Shown: positions 34,651-44,278, numbered from the stretch's first letter. The stretch is 54,928 nt of DNA from PCC-10605 sp964409355 (GCA_964409355.1 CAYPDC010000010.1:1-54928); one strand, 5' to 3'. Notes: generated from the letters alone by a model not told the origin. Made by a program: numbers and translations.

Positions 34651-35001
34651 ATGACAACTGTTTTTCCCGAAAATAATCCGCAACAACATCAACACTCCCA
34701 TGGTAACGGTAAACACCATCATGGTCATATCCATAGCGAGGAATCACAACGGAAAATAATCAATCGCTTATCTCGCATCGAAGGTCATGTCAGAGGAATT
34801 AAGACTATGATTAGTGAAGATCGGGATTGCCCTGAAGTTTTAATCCAAATTGCAGCGATTCGTGGTGCATTAGATAGAGTGGCAAGATTGATTCTAGATG
34901 AGCATTTGAGCGAATGTATCACCCGTGCCGCCGAGGAAGGAGGTATAGAAGAAGAAATTGCTGCCTTAAAATCAGCGCTCGATCGCTTTTTACCCTCTTA
35001 G
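34651..35001 (+). CDS. inrS: CsoR/RcnR-family metal sensor, InrS-like nickel repressor
   Basis: About 116 aa from the ATG giving MTTVFPENNPQQHQH; the frame is open upstream to 34594. A His-rich leader (HSHGNGKHHHGHIH) precedes the all-helical core IINRLSRIEGHVRGIKTMI, with the Cys in DRDCPEVLIQ and the second thiol in EHLSECIT, the W-X-Y-Z pattern of DUF156 proteins. The His/Cys set and cyanobacterial origin point to InrS, the nickel-sensing repressor of nickel efflux. The hypB gene downstream supports nickel. Confidence 0.8.
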   Translation: MTTVFPENNPQQHQHSHGNGKHHHGHIHSEESQRKIINRLSRIEGHVRGIKTMISEDRDCPEVLIQIAAIRGALDRVARLILDEHLSECITRAAEEGGIEEEIAALKSALDRFLPS

Positions 35002-35167
35002 AGTTAAGAATTCAGAATTGCTCAAAAAGTGGTGTCATAGGTGTTAGGTTTCGAGGGCTTATAAATCAACATTTTTCCTTTATTTGAATCGATAATTGAT
35101 AAGAGCCGAAATCTTTTGAATTAGATAAGATAAAAATATGAGTTGAAGATATTATTTAATTAAAATT

Positions 35168-35929
35168 ATGTGTACTAACTGCGGATGTAGTGTCACCCCA
35201 AAGGCGATCGCAATTAATCATCATCACCGGGAATTGGAGGATAATCATAACTCTAATACTGTCAATATTCATCAGGCTATTTTAGCAAAAAACAATCACA
35301 TCGCCCAACATAATCGAGATTTATTCACAAAGAAAAAAATCTTTACATTAAACATTTTATCATCTCCGGGTTCAGGAAAAACAACCTTTATTCAAAAAAC
35401 ATTAACAGATTTAAAAACCACCTATAAAAGTGCTGTAATAGTGGGAGATTTAGCTACTGATAATGATGCGGTAAGATTAAAAGAAAGTACAGATCAAGTC
35501 GTGCAAATTACCACAGGAGATATATGTCATTTAGAGGCGGATATGATTCGTCAAGCCTTAAAAGAAATAAAGATAAATGACTGTCAATTATTAATCATTG
35601 AAAATGTAGGAAATTTAGTTTGCCCATCGGCTTATGATTTAGGAGAAAATAAAAGAGTTGCCCTTTTATCAGTGACAGAAGGAGAAGATAAACCGTTAAA
35701 ATATCCCACTTTATTTAAGAGTGCTGATGTGGTGATTATTAATAAAATGGATATAGCCGAAGCAGTAGAATTTGATCAAGAATTGGCTTTAAATAATATA
35801 AAAAAAATAGCACCCCAAGCAGAGATTTTTCTGGTATCTTCTCGCAAAGGAAATGGCATGGATAATTGGTATAATTATTTAAGTCAAATTATCTCCTCTA
35901 AGTTAAATCATGAAGTTGTTATTGGATGA
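35168..35929 (+). CDS. hypB: Hydrogenase nickel insertion GTPase HypB
   Basis: 253 aa. The N-terminal MCTNCGCS is the high-affinity nickel site region and INHHHRELEDNHN adds His ligands. P-loop ILSSPGSGKTTF, switch VGDLATDNDA, the conserved ICHLEADMI (Cys/His metal site) and GTP-specific INKMDIAE. It delivers nickel to [NiFe]-hydrogenase. No other hyp genes are nearby. Confidence 0.95.
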   Translation: MCTNCGCSVTPKAIAINHHHRELEDNHNSNTVNIHQAILAKNNHIAQHNRDLFTKKKIFTLNILSSPGSGKTTFIQKTLTDLKTTYKSAVIVGDLATDNDAVRLKESTDQVVQITTGDICHLEADMIRQALKEIKINDCQLLIIENVGNLVCPSAYDLGENKRVALLSVTEGEDKPLKYPTLFKSADVVIINKMDIAEAVEFDQELALNNIKKIAPQAEIFLVSSRKGNGMDNWYNYLSQIISSKLNHEVVIG

Positions 35930-36680
35930 ATATGCTTATTTAGATTCATTAATTCATCGTTGGCAATGTAAACCGAAACTGGTTGCTTTATTTAGTCTAA
36001 TTTTCTGTTTTGCCTTTATCCAAAATTTATACTTTCTACCAGTTATTATTGTCATTACTATTTGCCTTTATTTACTGTCTAACTTACCCCTCAAATTTTT
36101 AATTTCTCGTTTACGTTATCCGGGTATTTTTCTAGTAGCAGTTATTTTTCTGTTGCCTTTTTTAGTGGGAAAAACCATTATTTTTTCTTGGGGTTTTTTA
36201 TCCCTTAAGCGGGAGGGTTGCCTTTTAGTTTTATTAGTTGTGACTCGCTTTGTTTGCATTCTAACCACAACTTTAGTTTTATTAGGCACATCTCCTTTTT
36301 TAACGACTTTAAAAACCCTAAAATCTTTAGGACTTTCCCCAATAATTAGTGATATGATGTTGTTGACTTATCGTTATTTAGAACAAATGGGCGATCGCCT
36401 CTTAACCATGGAAAGAGCATTAAGGTTAAAAGGGTTTAATTGGCATAAACTTAATGCCCGTAATTTAAGAATAATATCTCAACTAATTGGCAGTTTATTA
36501 GTGAGAAGTTATGATGAATCAAAATTAGTTTATCAAGCGATGATATTACGGGGTTATGGTTATAATTCTCATCTCCTAAAAAGAACTAGAAAAGAGTCGA
36601 TCAAAACTTCTCATTGGATAGCCTGTTATGGTGTAATAATAATGAGTTTAACTATTACTTTAATTCAATCTTTGGATTAG
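35910..36680 (+). CDS. CbiQ/EcfT-family energy-coupling transporter membrane subunit
   Basis: 256 aa, overlapping hypB by 20 bases in another frame, so translation is probably coupled. Five to six membrane helices, with the coupling motifs ERALRLKGFN and QAMILRGYGYNS standing in for the paired Ala-Arg-Gly boxes that contact the ATPase. The hypB overlap suggests nickel or cobalt uptake. No ATPase (CbiO) or substrate-binding CbiM/N gene is in the window. Confidence 0.82.
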   Translation: MKLLLDEYAYLDSLIHRWQCKPKLVALFSLIFCFAFIQNLYFLPVIIVITICLYLLSNLPLKFLISRLRYPGIFLVAVIFLLPFLVGKTIIFSWGFLSLKREGCLLVLLVVTRFVCILTTTLVLLGTSPFLTTLKTLKSLGLSPIISDMMLLTYRYLEQMGDRLLTMERALRLKGFNWHKLNARNLRIISQLIGSLLVRSYDESKLVYQAMILRGYGYNSHLLKRTRKESIKTSHWIACYGVIIMSLTITLIQSLD

Positions 36681-36683
36681 AAT

Positions 36684-37637
36684 TTATAACAAAGTCAACT
36701 CTCCTGCTACTTCGAGTCTTTTATAATCATCAATTCTTAAAAACATCTCCCCCAAATTTTCTGCCACTGCTGGGGTTATCCACCCCATTTGTTTTAAAAC
36801 ATGGATAGCAGTAGCATACTTAGCCCTTTTTGCACCATCTAACACCTTAATGGCTAACCCCATATTTTGCCCAATATTGCCGATACACTGGATTCCTTCT
36901 GCACCAGATTTACTCACTAATCTACCGTCAGTTAAATTCATCAATTCTGTATCAAAAGCGCCACCTCCTGCAACCATAGTAGGATAATTCGTCATCGCCC
37001 GAATAATCCTTTCTAAGTCAATACTATTACCACTAGCTAATTGAGCGTAAAGAGTAGCCATTTGCGATAATTCCAAAGCATAGGTAGGCACACCACAATC
37101 ATCCCTAGCAATCATAATCTCATCCGCAGGAATTGATAGTAATTCGGCTATTTTGTGTAGAATTAATTGTTGAACTGGATTAGACTTATAATAATAGGTG
37201 TCTAAATCCCAATGTCTCTGTTTACAAACTGCTAACATTCCTGCGTGTTTTCCTGAGCAATTGTGTTGTAAAGCACTATTTCTACCTTCAGGAATGGGGC
37301 ATTTTAAAAAACTTGGTTCAATATCCGCTCTCCATAGTATATTAAATACTTGTCTAGCTTGTTCGATCGTACCCTGATGAGAACTACAAATAATAGCTAA
37401 ATCTTCATCATCTAAATCAAAACGCTCAATAACTCCTGTGCTAGTCACAGCGAGGGCTTGAAAAGGTTTCATTGCCGATCGCATGAAGGAAAATGTTGAG
37501 GCATCTCCTGCTACAGCTAACGCTCTACCTTTGTCATCCGCTACTACGACTTCGGCTAAATGGATAGATTCGACAATTCCTTCTCGAAGGAGATGTATTT
37601 CTAGGCGAGGATTACTTGGTCGTTTTAATCTAGTCAT
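36684..37637 (-). CDS. Asparaginase, Rhizobium etli type II family
   Basis: 317 aa. The family features are EVVVADDKGRALAVAGD, SFMRSAMKPFQALA (with the catalytic Ser-Arg-Ser-Lys region), CSSHQGT, LQHNCSGKHAGMLAVC and IARDDCGVPTYAL. It hydrolyses asparagine to aspartate and ammonia in the cytoplasm. Two Cys near the active site match the zinc-linked pair reported for this family. It converges with the EcfT gene. Confidence 0.9.
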   Translation of the reverse strand: MTRLKRPSNPRLEIHLLREGIVESIHLAEVVVADDKGRALAVAGDASTFSFMRSAMKPFQALAVTSTGVIERFDLDDEDLAIICSSHQGTIEQARQVFNILWRADIEPSFLKCPIPEGRNSALQHNCSGKHAGMLAVCKQRHWDLDTYYYKSNPVQQLILHKIAELLSIPADEIMIARDDCGVPTYALELSQMATLYAQLASGNSIDLERIIRAMTNYPTMVAGGGAFDTELMNLTDGRLVSKSGAEGIQCIGNIGQNMGLAIKVLDGAKRAKYATAIHVLKQMGWITPAVAENLGEMFLRIDDYKRLEVAGELTLL

Positions 37638-37750
37638 TGAGATTGAGTTTTTTCTTAAATTTTTTTTCTTCTGCTTAATATTTTATCCTTAGTGGTAAGT
37701 TTGCGGAAATGGGTAAAACTCTCGTCTTTTCAATATAAGCAGATACACCC

Positions 37751-37793
37751 TTGACACTCACCCGTTAAATCCAAGATTGTAACGGGCGATTCT
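37751..37793 (-). mobile_element. Right end of a second tnpB element
   Basis: Read on the minus strand, GAATCGCCCGTT leads to a 6-bp stem (CCCGTT with AACGGG) and ends in GAGTGTCAA at 37751. This is the same end structure as at 28545-28586, with a different stem sequence. Confidence 0.65.
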
Positions 37794-37797
37794 TACC

Positions 37798-38232
37798 TCA
37801 TCGACACTTTAACTTAAAATGCCAATCACGGCGGGTGTTAGCTACTTTTTCATGTAATTTAGCTATCTTGTTTTGGAGTTTTAACCAATTTTTAGAGCCT
37901 TTAATTTTATGTTTCAAACGTCTTTGTAGCAATTTCAGCTTACTCTGTGCTTTTAACAAAAACTTGGGGGCTTTGATTAACTCTCCTCTGTCTGTAGCAA
38001 TAAATGATTCAATACCAGCGTCAATTCCTAGACTTACTTTTCCCACAGGTGCATTACTACATGATTCTTGAGATTGAAAGACAATCATTAAATAATATCC
38101 TGTCGCCTTTTTCACTATTCGAGCTTGTTTAGGTTCAAAACCAGTAGGATAATCCCTTGATTGTTTTATTCTTACCCATCCTAATTGAGGTAATTTAACC
38201 TTACCAGTAGCTATACAATTTTTGAAAAGGTA
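37798..38232 (-). pseudogene. tnpB: tnpB remnant, central part only
   Basis: The minus-strand frame reads FKNCIATGKVKLPQLGWVRI, then QARIVKKATGYYLMIVFQS, LGIDAGIESFIATDRGEL (first RuvC Asp) and LKLLQRRLKHKIKGSKNW, ending at HFKLKCR. The N-terminal 100 or so residues and everything after the NTR(R/K)DWH motif, including the zinc finger, are missing. It complements the 28-kb copy, which lost this middle part, but the two are different elements. Confidence 0.85.
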
Positions 38233-38343
38233 TTATTAAGGTTAAAGGAGATCTTTACAGAAACGTTAATTAAGTGAAAATGTAATTTAGTAGAGTTTAA
38301 TGGTGAATCAGACCATGTACATTTACTGATTCAAGATAGATTT

Positions 38344-39663
38344 CTAATGGGAATAGATTCTTTTTAAGAAAGACAGATCAACAGTGCCAAAATTGACACT
38401 AAAAGCAACATGGACTTTTTCTAAACTTCTGACTAACCAACCCGCCCCCTCTCTAGTAAAAGATTCATAATGGTTAAAGAGTATAGAAAATCTTTTTTCT
38501 AAATAGGGTTTGACTTTGCTACACACTAACACTAATTTTAACAATAAGCCGATGGTTTTGGTGGTTCCCATATTACTAATCATATCCATAAATACCAAAT
38601 GATTGGGATTTTGCGGACTTTCTACAATCAGATAATTGAAAACTTGAGTATAGGTACGCATTTTTAAAAATTCATCGGGTTTGCTTTGATTATATTTGGG
38701 ATATAACTCCTGCATTTTGTCATAAAGTCTTTTGTTAAAAGTATGTTTGCCGTATTTCCCGTCAACGGATTGTACTATATATTCATATAAATCATCTTTA
38801 AATAATTGATAATTACGCACATCGCTGGTATGGGTTAAAAAACTGCGGGATAAGTCTTTATAGGAATTACCATTTACCACAGGTCCTACATAGTGTTTCA
38901 AACTTCTTCCCAAGTCTCTATCGCTCAATAGGGTAGGATTAGTAACAGGTTGAATAATTCTTTCTCTTTCCTGTTGTGCCATTTTTTCTCGTCCAGCTTG
39001 TGCTACTCTGACTTGATAGGTTACAAACTGGGATAATTGGGTTTCAAATTTTTTCTCTAATTGATTTTTGACCTTGTAAACTGTCTGTTGCTGTTCTATA
39101 CTACTGTCTGTGCTTAATAAACAGTGGTCATACAAATAGGGGTAACGGGTGATTAATTTACCAACGGTTTCTTCTTTTGGTTTAACAGTAGAAAGAATAA
39201 GATTATTTTTGCGCCCTTGACTTTCACCGATGATAACTGCTAAACGTTGAATTTGTTTATAGTAGTCAGTGGTGACAAAATACTTAACTAATTGTGTCAT
39301 GCGACTGGCATAAGATTTGCTAATCCCTCCGCCAAAAGGAAGTAAATCAAATAATTCCACTAACTCGATGATGAAAGGTTGCGTTTTCGGGTTTAATTGC
39401 CACATATTAATTAAAATATGGCAACAGCGATTTAATATTGATGGAAAGGTTAAATTAGCTTGTTTATTCGCTATTAACTTCGCTAATACTTCCAATACTT
39501 TTTGATTATCGTAACTCTTTGCCTGAATGAATAGGTGTCTAAATCTATCTAATACTTGCTGAGGGGATTGGATTTTTACACACTCAAGCAAATGATCATA
39601 GAGGTATTGTTCATCTTCTATGATATTGTTGTATTGACGTTTTGATAGAGAATTGATATTCAC
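38344..39663 (-). CDS. Conserved-looking hypothetical protein, 439 aa
   Basis: 439 aa, mostly helical, with no signal peptide, membrane segment or motif that I recognise. The central part (about 200-250) is polar with EKKFETQLSQFVTYQV and QAGREKMAQQERERI, perhaps coiled coil. The C-terminus holds MGTTKTIGLLLKLVLVCSKV and EKVHVAFSVNFGTVDLSFL. The codon use matches its neighbours, so it looks resident. An upstream tnpB remnant and REP-free flanks give no functional clue. Confidence 0.65.
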   Translation of the reverse strand: MNINSLSKRQYNNIIEDEQYLYDHLLECVKIQSPQQVLDRFRHLFIQAKSYDNQKVLEVLAKLIANKQANLTFPSILNRCCHILINMWQLNPKTQPFIIELVELFDLLPFGGGISKSYASRMTQLVKYFVTTDYYKQIQRLAVIIGESQGRKNNLILSTVKPKEETVGKLITRYPYLYDHCLLSTDSSIEQQQTVYKVKNQLEKKFETQLSQFVTYQVRVAQAGREKMAQQERERIIQPVTNPTLLSDRDLGRSLKHYVGPVVNGNSYKDLSRSFLTHTSDVRNYQLFKDDLYEYIVQSVDGKYGKHTFNKRLYDKMQELYPKYNQSKPDEFLKMRTYTQVFNYLIVESPQNPNHLVFMDMISNMGTTKTIGLLLKLVLVCSKVKPYLEKRFSILFNHYESFTREGAGWLVRSLEKVHVAFSVNFGTVDLSFLKRIYSH

Positions 39664-39808
39664 GGCAGTTCATGGTGTGATATATTTGGGTTTAATTATT
39701 TTGGGAATTTTTGCTCAACGAATGAGATTAGTACCTCTATTCAAAATTTTACTAAAAATAAGGGTATTTAATATCGTTTAAATTACTGATTTTTACACTC
39801 CTTTTATT

Positions 39809-41167
39809 ATGAAAACTTTTGTTAATCTTGATTTTATCCGTGAAATTACTGAGGCTAAATGTTCTTTTATTTCTCCGACAATTATCAATAAAAATTTTCA
39901 GGGAATTAGTACCGATACCCGTAGTTTAAAAGAGGGGGAAATTTTCTTGGCTTTGGAAGGAGAAAATTTTAATGGCCATGATTTTATTAATCAAGCATTT
40001 AATCAAGGAGCGATCGTCGCTATTATTAATGAAAAATATACTAATTTAGTAGATAATAATTTTCCAATTTTATTAGTAAAAGATCCCCTTCAAGCCTATC
40101 AAAAAATAGCTCAATGGTGGCGTAAAAAACTTGATTTGCCCTTGATAGGCGTGACAGGTTCGGTAGGAAAAACTACCACAAAAGAGTTAATTAGTGCGGT
40201 GTTAAATACTCAGGGAAAAGTCTTAAAAACTGAAGCTAATTATAACAATGAAATTGGTGTTCCTAAGACTCTTTTACAAATAGATGAAACTCATAATTAT
40301 GCTGTCATCGAAATGGCAATGAGAGGAAAAGGACAAATTGCTCAATTAACAGATATTGCCCAACCAAATATCGGCGTAATTACTAATGTAGGAACTGCTC
40401 ATATCGGTTTATTAGGCTCACGAGAAGCCATTGCCGTGGCCAAATGTGAGTTATTGGCAAATATGGATAATTCGAGTGTCGCTATTATCAATGGGGATAA
40501 TGATTTATTGGTGTCAACGGCAAAAAAAGTTTGGCAAGGAGAAACTATTACTTATGGTTTGAAATCAGGTAATTTTCGGGGGGAATTAATTGACAATTCT
40601 ACTTTAAAGGTGGACAATCAGTTATATCCTTTGCCTTTACTCGGTGAACACAATGCCCTTAATTATTTAGCTGCGATCGCATCTGCTCAGGTTTTAGGAT
40701 TAGATTTGACACCTTTACAAGAGGGTATAGAAGTTAATTTACCAAAAGGACGAGCAAAACGCTACTCTTTGCCTAATGATATTGTGGTTTTAGATGAAAC
40801 CTACAATGCTGGTTATGAGTCTATGGTAGCTTCTTTAAAACTGTTAGCAGAAACCGAAGGAAACCGAAAAATAGCGGTGTTAGGCACAATGAAGGAATTA
40901 GGAGATTATGCACCGATTTTACATCGTCAAGTCGGAGAAACTGTCAAAGATTTAAACCTTGATTTACTCCTGATTTTAGCTGATGAGGAAGCGACAAAAC
41001 AAATAGCAAAAGGCGCTTCTGGTATTCCTTGCGAAATTTACCCCCGTCATGATGATTTACTTTCGGCTTTACAAAATCTCACGCAAAGGGGCGATCGTAT
41101 CTTGTTTAAAGCATCTAATTCCGTCGGTTTAAGTCAGGTAGTTGAGGGATTTATGAGTAATGAATAA
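39809..41167 (+). CDS. murF: UDP-N-acetylmuramoyl-tripeptide--D-alanyl-D-alanine ligase
   Basis: 452 aa. The N-terminal domain has GISTDTRSLKEGEIFLAL. The central ATP site is IGVTGSVGKTTTKELI, with TEANYNNEIGVP and EMAMRGKGQIA. The C-terminal domain starts near PLLGEHNALN and has LDETYNAGYESM. It adds D-Ala-D-Ala to UDP-MurNAc-tripeptide in peptidoglycan synthesis. The rfbC gene begins 80 bases later, across a heptamer repeat. Confidence 0.95.
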   Translation: MKTFVNLDFIREITEAKCSFISPTIINKNFQGISTDTRSLKEGEIFLALEGENFNGHDFINQAFNQGAIVAIINEKYTNLVDNNFPILLVKDPLQAYQKIAQWWRKKLDLPLIGVTGSVGKTTTKELISAVLNTQGKVLKTEANYNNEIGVPKTLLQIDETHNYAVIEMAMRGKGQIAQLTDIAQPNIGVITNVGTAHIGLLGSREAIAVAKCELLANMDNSSVAIINGDNDLLVSTAKKVWQGETITYGLKSGNFRGELIDNSTLKVDNQLYPLPLLGEHNALNYLAAIASAQVLGLDLTPLQEGIEVNLPKGRAKRYSLPNDIVVLDETYNAGYESMVASLKLLAETEGNRKIAVLGTMKELGDYAPILHRQVGETVKDLNLDLLLILADEEATKQIAKGASGIPCEIYPRHDDLLSALQNLTQRGDRILFKASNSVGLSQVVEGFMSNE

Positions 41168-41188
41168 TGAACTTCTCCTGACTCCTTA

Positions 41189-41230
41189 TTCGTAGTTCAT
41201 AGTTCGTAGTTCGTAGTTCATAATTCTTAA
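41189..41230. repeat. Heptamer tandem repeat, six units
   Basis: TTCGTAG, TTCATAG, TTCGTAG, TTCGTAG, TTCATAA and TTCTTAA in direct succession between murF and rfbC. The units differ by one or two bases, which is typical of cyanobacterial STRRs. Confidence 0.75.
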
Positions 41231-41246
41231 CTTTTAATTCTTAAAG

Positions 41247-41792
41247 ATGAATATTATTACCACAAAAATCCCAGAAGTATTGATAATTGAGCCTAGAGTT
41301 TTTGAAGATGATCGAGGCTTTTTTTATGAAAGTTTTAACGCTCGAACTTTTCAAGAAAAAACAGGCTTAAATCCTAATTTTGTTCAAGATAATCATTCTC
41401 GTTCTCAAAAAAATGTTTTAAGGGGTTTACACTATCAAATCAAACAAAAACAAGCTAAATTAGTTAGAGTCATAAATGGAGAAGTTTTAGACGTAGCCGT
41501 TGATATACGTCAATCTTCCCCTACTTTTAAACAATGGGTAGCAGTAAAATTGAGTGCAGATAACAAAAGACAATTATGGATACCAGAAGGATTCGCCCAT
41601 GGGTTTTTAGTGTTGTCAGAAACCGCCGATGTTTTATATAAAACTAATAATTTTTATAGTGGGGAAAACGACAGATCAATTCGTTGGAATGATCCAGATA
41701 TTGCCCTTGATTGGAATTTAATAGAAACCCCAATTCTTTCCCAAAAAGATGAAAATGCGCCTTGGCTTAAAGATGCTGAAATTTTTGCTTGA
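41247..41792 (+). CDS. rfbC: dTDP-4-dehydrorhamnose 3,5-epimerase
   Basis: 181 aa cupin-fold RmlC. EPRVFEDDRGFFYESFN, FVQDNHSRSQKNVLRGLHYQ (catalytic His and Lys region), DVAVDIRQSSPTFKQW and LWIPEGFAHGFLVLSE. It makes dTDP-4-keto-L-rhamnose for surface polysaccharide. The other rml genes are not in the window. Confidence 0.95.
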   Translation: MNIITTKIPEVLIIEPRVFEDDRGFFYESFNARTFQEKTGLNPNFVQDNHSRSQKNVLRGLHYQIKQKQAKLVRVINGEVLDVAVDIRQSSPTFKQWVAVKLSADNKRQLWIPEGFAHGFLVLSETADVLYKTNNFYSGENDRSIRWNDPDIALDWNLIETPILSQKDENAPWLKDAEIFA

Positions 41793-41800
41793 ATCAATCT

Positions 41801-42889
41801 TTAATTATTGATTTTTAAATGCTGATATGCTTTCTCCGTCACCACTCTACCCCTTGGAGTGCGGTTAATAAAGCCAATTTGTAACAAGTAAGGTTCATAT
41901 ACTTCCTCGATGGTTTTCGCATCCTCTCCCGTAGCCGCTGCGATCGCATCTAAGCCCACTGGACCTCCTTGAAACTGCTCTATCATTGTAGATAATACTA
42001 AGCGATCAGTCCAATCTAAGCCTAAAGCATCAACGTTGTGTAAATCAAGAGCCTCCGAAGCCAGAATTGCATTAATCACCTTTTCTCCTTTCACTTGCAC
42101 ATAATCTCTGACTCTCCTTAATAAACGGTTGGCAATACGGGGAGTTCCCCGTGAACGACTAGCAATGGCGATCGCACCTTGTTCCTCAATAGCTAAATTC
42201 AGGATTTGAGCGGAACGTAAAATAATCTCCGTTAACTCCTCGATGTGATAAAATTGTAAACGTTGAATTAAGCCGAAGCGATCGCGCAGAGGGGAAGTAA
42301 GAGAACCAATTTTGGTAGTTGCACCAATGAGAGTAAAAGGTGCGAGGGGAATACTCCTGATTTTGGCGGCTTGTCCTTTACCGATCGTAACATCTAAACG
42401 TCCATCCTCCATCGCCGGATAAAGCAACTCCTCTGTAACACGATTTAGGCGATGAATCTCATCAATAAACAGTATATCCCCCTGTTTAAGACTCACCAAT
42501 AAGCCTGTAATATCCCTAGGGCGTTCGAGGGCTGGAGCGGCGGTAATCTTGCAATTAACCCCCATTTCCCCGGCTAAAATTAGAGACATGGTGGTTTTGC
42601 CTAACCCGGGAGGTCCATATAATAGTATATGATCTAAGGGATCATTTCTTTGTTTTGCCGCTTGAATGGCGATGGCCATGACTTCCTTTAAATCTTTTTG
42701 TCCGATATAATCAGCAAAACGGTGAGGGCGAATTTTATCCTCGCTTTCCTGATTATCTTCAACTATTTCCGTGGGTAAAAGAATCTCTTTATCCTCATTT
42801 TTGACAACGGGAGAGGTTTTGGGAATAGTTGCCCTTTGTCTGGGTAATTGATTATTTTTATCGGAAGAAGATGATCTTTTGATAGCCAT
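41801..42889 (-). CDS. ruvB: Holliday junction branch migration ATPase RuvB
   Basis: 362 aa. A polar, cyanobacterial-type N-terminal extension of about 50 residues precedes RPHRFADYIGQ. Walker A LYGPPGLGKTTM, Walker B ILFIDEIHRL, sensor APFTLIGATTK, arginine finger region LRDRFGL, and a winged-helix C-terminus ending TPRGRVVTEKAYQHL. It is the motor of RuvAB branch migration. Confidence 0.97.
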   Translation of the reverse strand: MAIKRSSSSDKNNQLPRQRATIPKTSPVVKNEDKEILLPTEIVEDNQESEDKIRPHRFADYIGQKDLKEVMAIAIQAAKQRNDPLDHILLYGPPGLGKTTMSLILAGEMGVNCKITAAPALERPRDITGLLVSLKQGDILFIDEIHRLNRVTEELLYPAMEDGRLDVTIGKGQAAKIRSIPLAPFTLIGATTKIGSLTSPLRDRFGLIQRLQFYHIEELTEIILRSAQILNLAIEEQGAIAIASRSRGTPRIANRLLRRVRDYVQVKGEKVINAILASEALDLHNVDALGLDWTDRLVLSTMIEQFQGGPVGLDAIAAATGEDAKTIEEVYEPYLLQIGFINRTPRGRVVTEKAYQHLKINN

Positions 42890-42899
42890 AGAAATTTGT

Positions 42900-42927
42900 G
42901 AGTTTGGAGTTCAGAGTTCGGAGTTAA
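42900..42927. repeat. Heptamer tandem repeat, four units
   Basis: GAGTTTG, GAGTTCA, GAGTTCG and GAGTTAA lie between ruvB and purD. Confidence 0.65.
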
Positions 42928-42942
42928 AATTAAAAAATCTGG

Positions 42943-44205
42943 TTAACCTTGAATTCTGTGACCAATATCCCTACGATAGTACATATTATCAAATTTAATG
43001 TGGGAAACCCCTTGATAAGTGGACGCGATCGCCTCTTGAAAATTATTACCTCTACCAGTAACACCTAAAACCCTACCACCATCGGTGAGAATTTGTCCAT
43101 GATCTAATTTTGTACCTGCGTGAAAAACCGTTACCCCTTCTTTTTCCGCTAAATCAATGCCAGAAATAACATCTCCTTTACTGTAACTATTGGGGTATCC
43201 TCCTGCTGCCATAACCACACATACCGCAGTGCCTTCATACCATTCAAAGGGAGGTAATTCTGCCAATCTTTTTTCCGTACAAGCTAGGATAATATCGATT
43301 AAGGGAGTTTTGAGCATAGATAAAACTGCTTGGGTTTCTGGATCACCAAAACGACAATTAAACTCCAAAACCTTCGGCTCACCTTCGGGGGTAATCATTA
43401 ATCCAGCGTATAAAACCCCCACATAATCAATGTTTTTTGCCTGTAATTGTTTCAATGTTGGTTCTAACACCTCTTGAGTAATGCGTTGATTAAGGTTATC
43501 ATCTAGGAGAGGAGTTGGAGCATAAGCACCCATACCTCCTGTATTTGCCCCTGTATCTCCCTCGCCAATCTGTTTGTGATCTTGAGCAGAAATTAAGGGT
43601 CGAATGGTGTTACCATCAGTTAAGGCTAAAACAGAAACTTCCTGCCCTGTTAAAAATTCCTCAATCACAACTTTAGTAAAATCTTGAGCAAAAAGATCAT
43701 CAATGGCATCTAATGCTTCTGTTTCCGTCATCGCCACAATTACCCCTTTTCCCGCAGCTAATCCATCGGCTTTTACCACGATAGGCGCACCTTCTTGCTT
43801 AATATATTCTTTGGCAGGGGATGCAGTTGTAAAGGTTGCCGACTTGGCGGTAGGAATCCCCCCGGCTATCATCAAATCCTTTGCCCAAGATTTACTTGCC
43901 TCGATTATAGCACCGTCTTGCTTTGGTCCAAATACTTTAATTCCGTGAGGTTGTAAATAGTCAACAATACCTAATGATAAGGGTAACTCAGGCCCCACTA
44001 CCACTAAATCAATGGTTTTTTCTTTGATTAAATTTAGGATACCCTCAAAATCATCAACTGCCATCGCCCCATTTTCACAGTTTTTCAATACAGCAGTACC
44101 ACCATTACCCGGAGTACAAAAAACCTTTTCTACGGTATCAGATTGTAACAACTTCCATGCCAAAGCGTGTTCTCTACCGCCATTGCCCACAACTAAAACT
44201 TTCAC
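42943..44205 (-). CDS. purD: Phosphoribosylamine--glycine ligase
   Basis: About 420 aa from the GTG giving (M)KVLVVGNGGREHALAWKL, the usual PurD start; an upstream ATG at 44256 would add 17 atypical residues. The ATP-grasp core includes GPELPLSLGIVDYL, KADGLAAGKGV, GEGDTGANTGGMGAYAP and LEFNCRFGDPETQ. It catalyses the second step of purine synthesis. Another purine gene, purM, lies 1.4 kb downstream on the same strand, separated by the decayed RM locus. Confidence 0.95.
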   Translation of the reverse strand: MKVLVVGNGGREHALAWKLLQSDTVEKVFCTPGNGGTAVLKNCENGAMAVDDFEGILNLIKEKTIDLVVVGPELPLSLGIVDYLQPHGIKVFGPKQDGAIIEASKSWAKDLMIAGGIPTAKSATFTTASPAKEYIKQEGAPIVVKADGLAAGKGVIVAMTETEALDAIDDLFAQDFTKVVIEEFLTGQEVSVLALTDGNTIRPLISAQDHKQIGEGDTGANTGGMGAYAPTPLLDDNLNQRITQEVLEPTLKQLQAKNIDYVGVLYAGLMITPEGEPKVLEFNCRFGDPETQAVLSMLKTPLIDIILACTEKRLAELPPFEWYEGTAVCVVMAAGGYPNSYSKGDVISGIDLAEKEGVTVFHAGTKLDHGQILTDGGRVLGVTGRGNNFQEAIASTYQGVSHIKFDNMYYRRDIGHRIQG

Positions 44206-44278
44206 TGGATTTTTAACTGTTTCTTCTATAATTAATACAAAGGTTAATTTTAGCAAAATCTGGTCTTATGTTTTTTAA

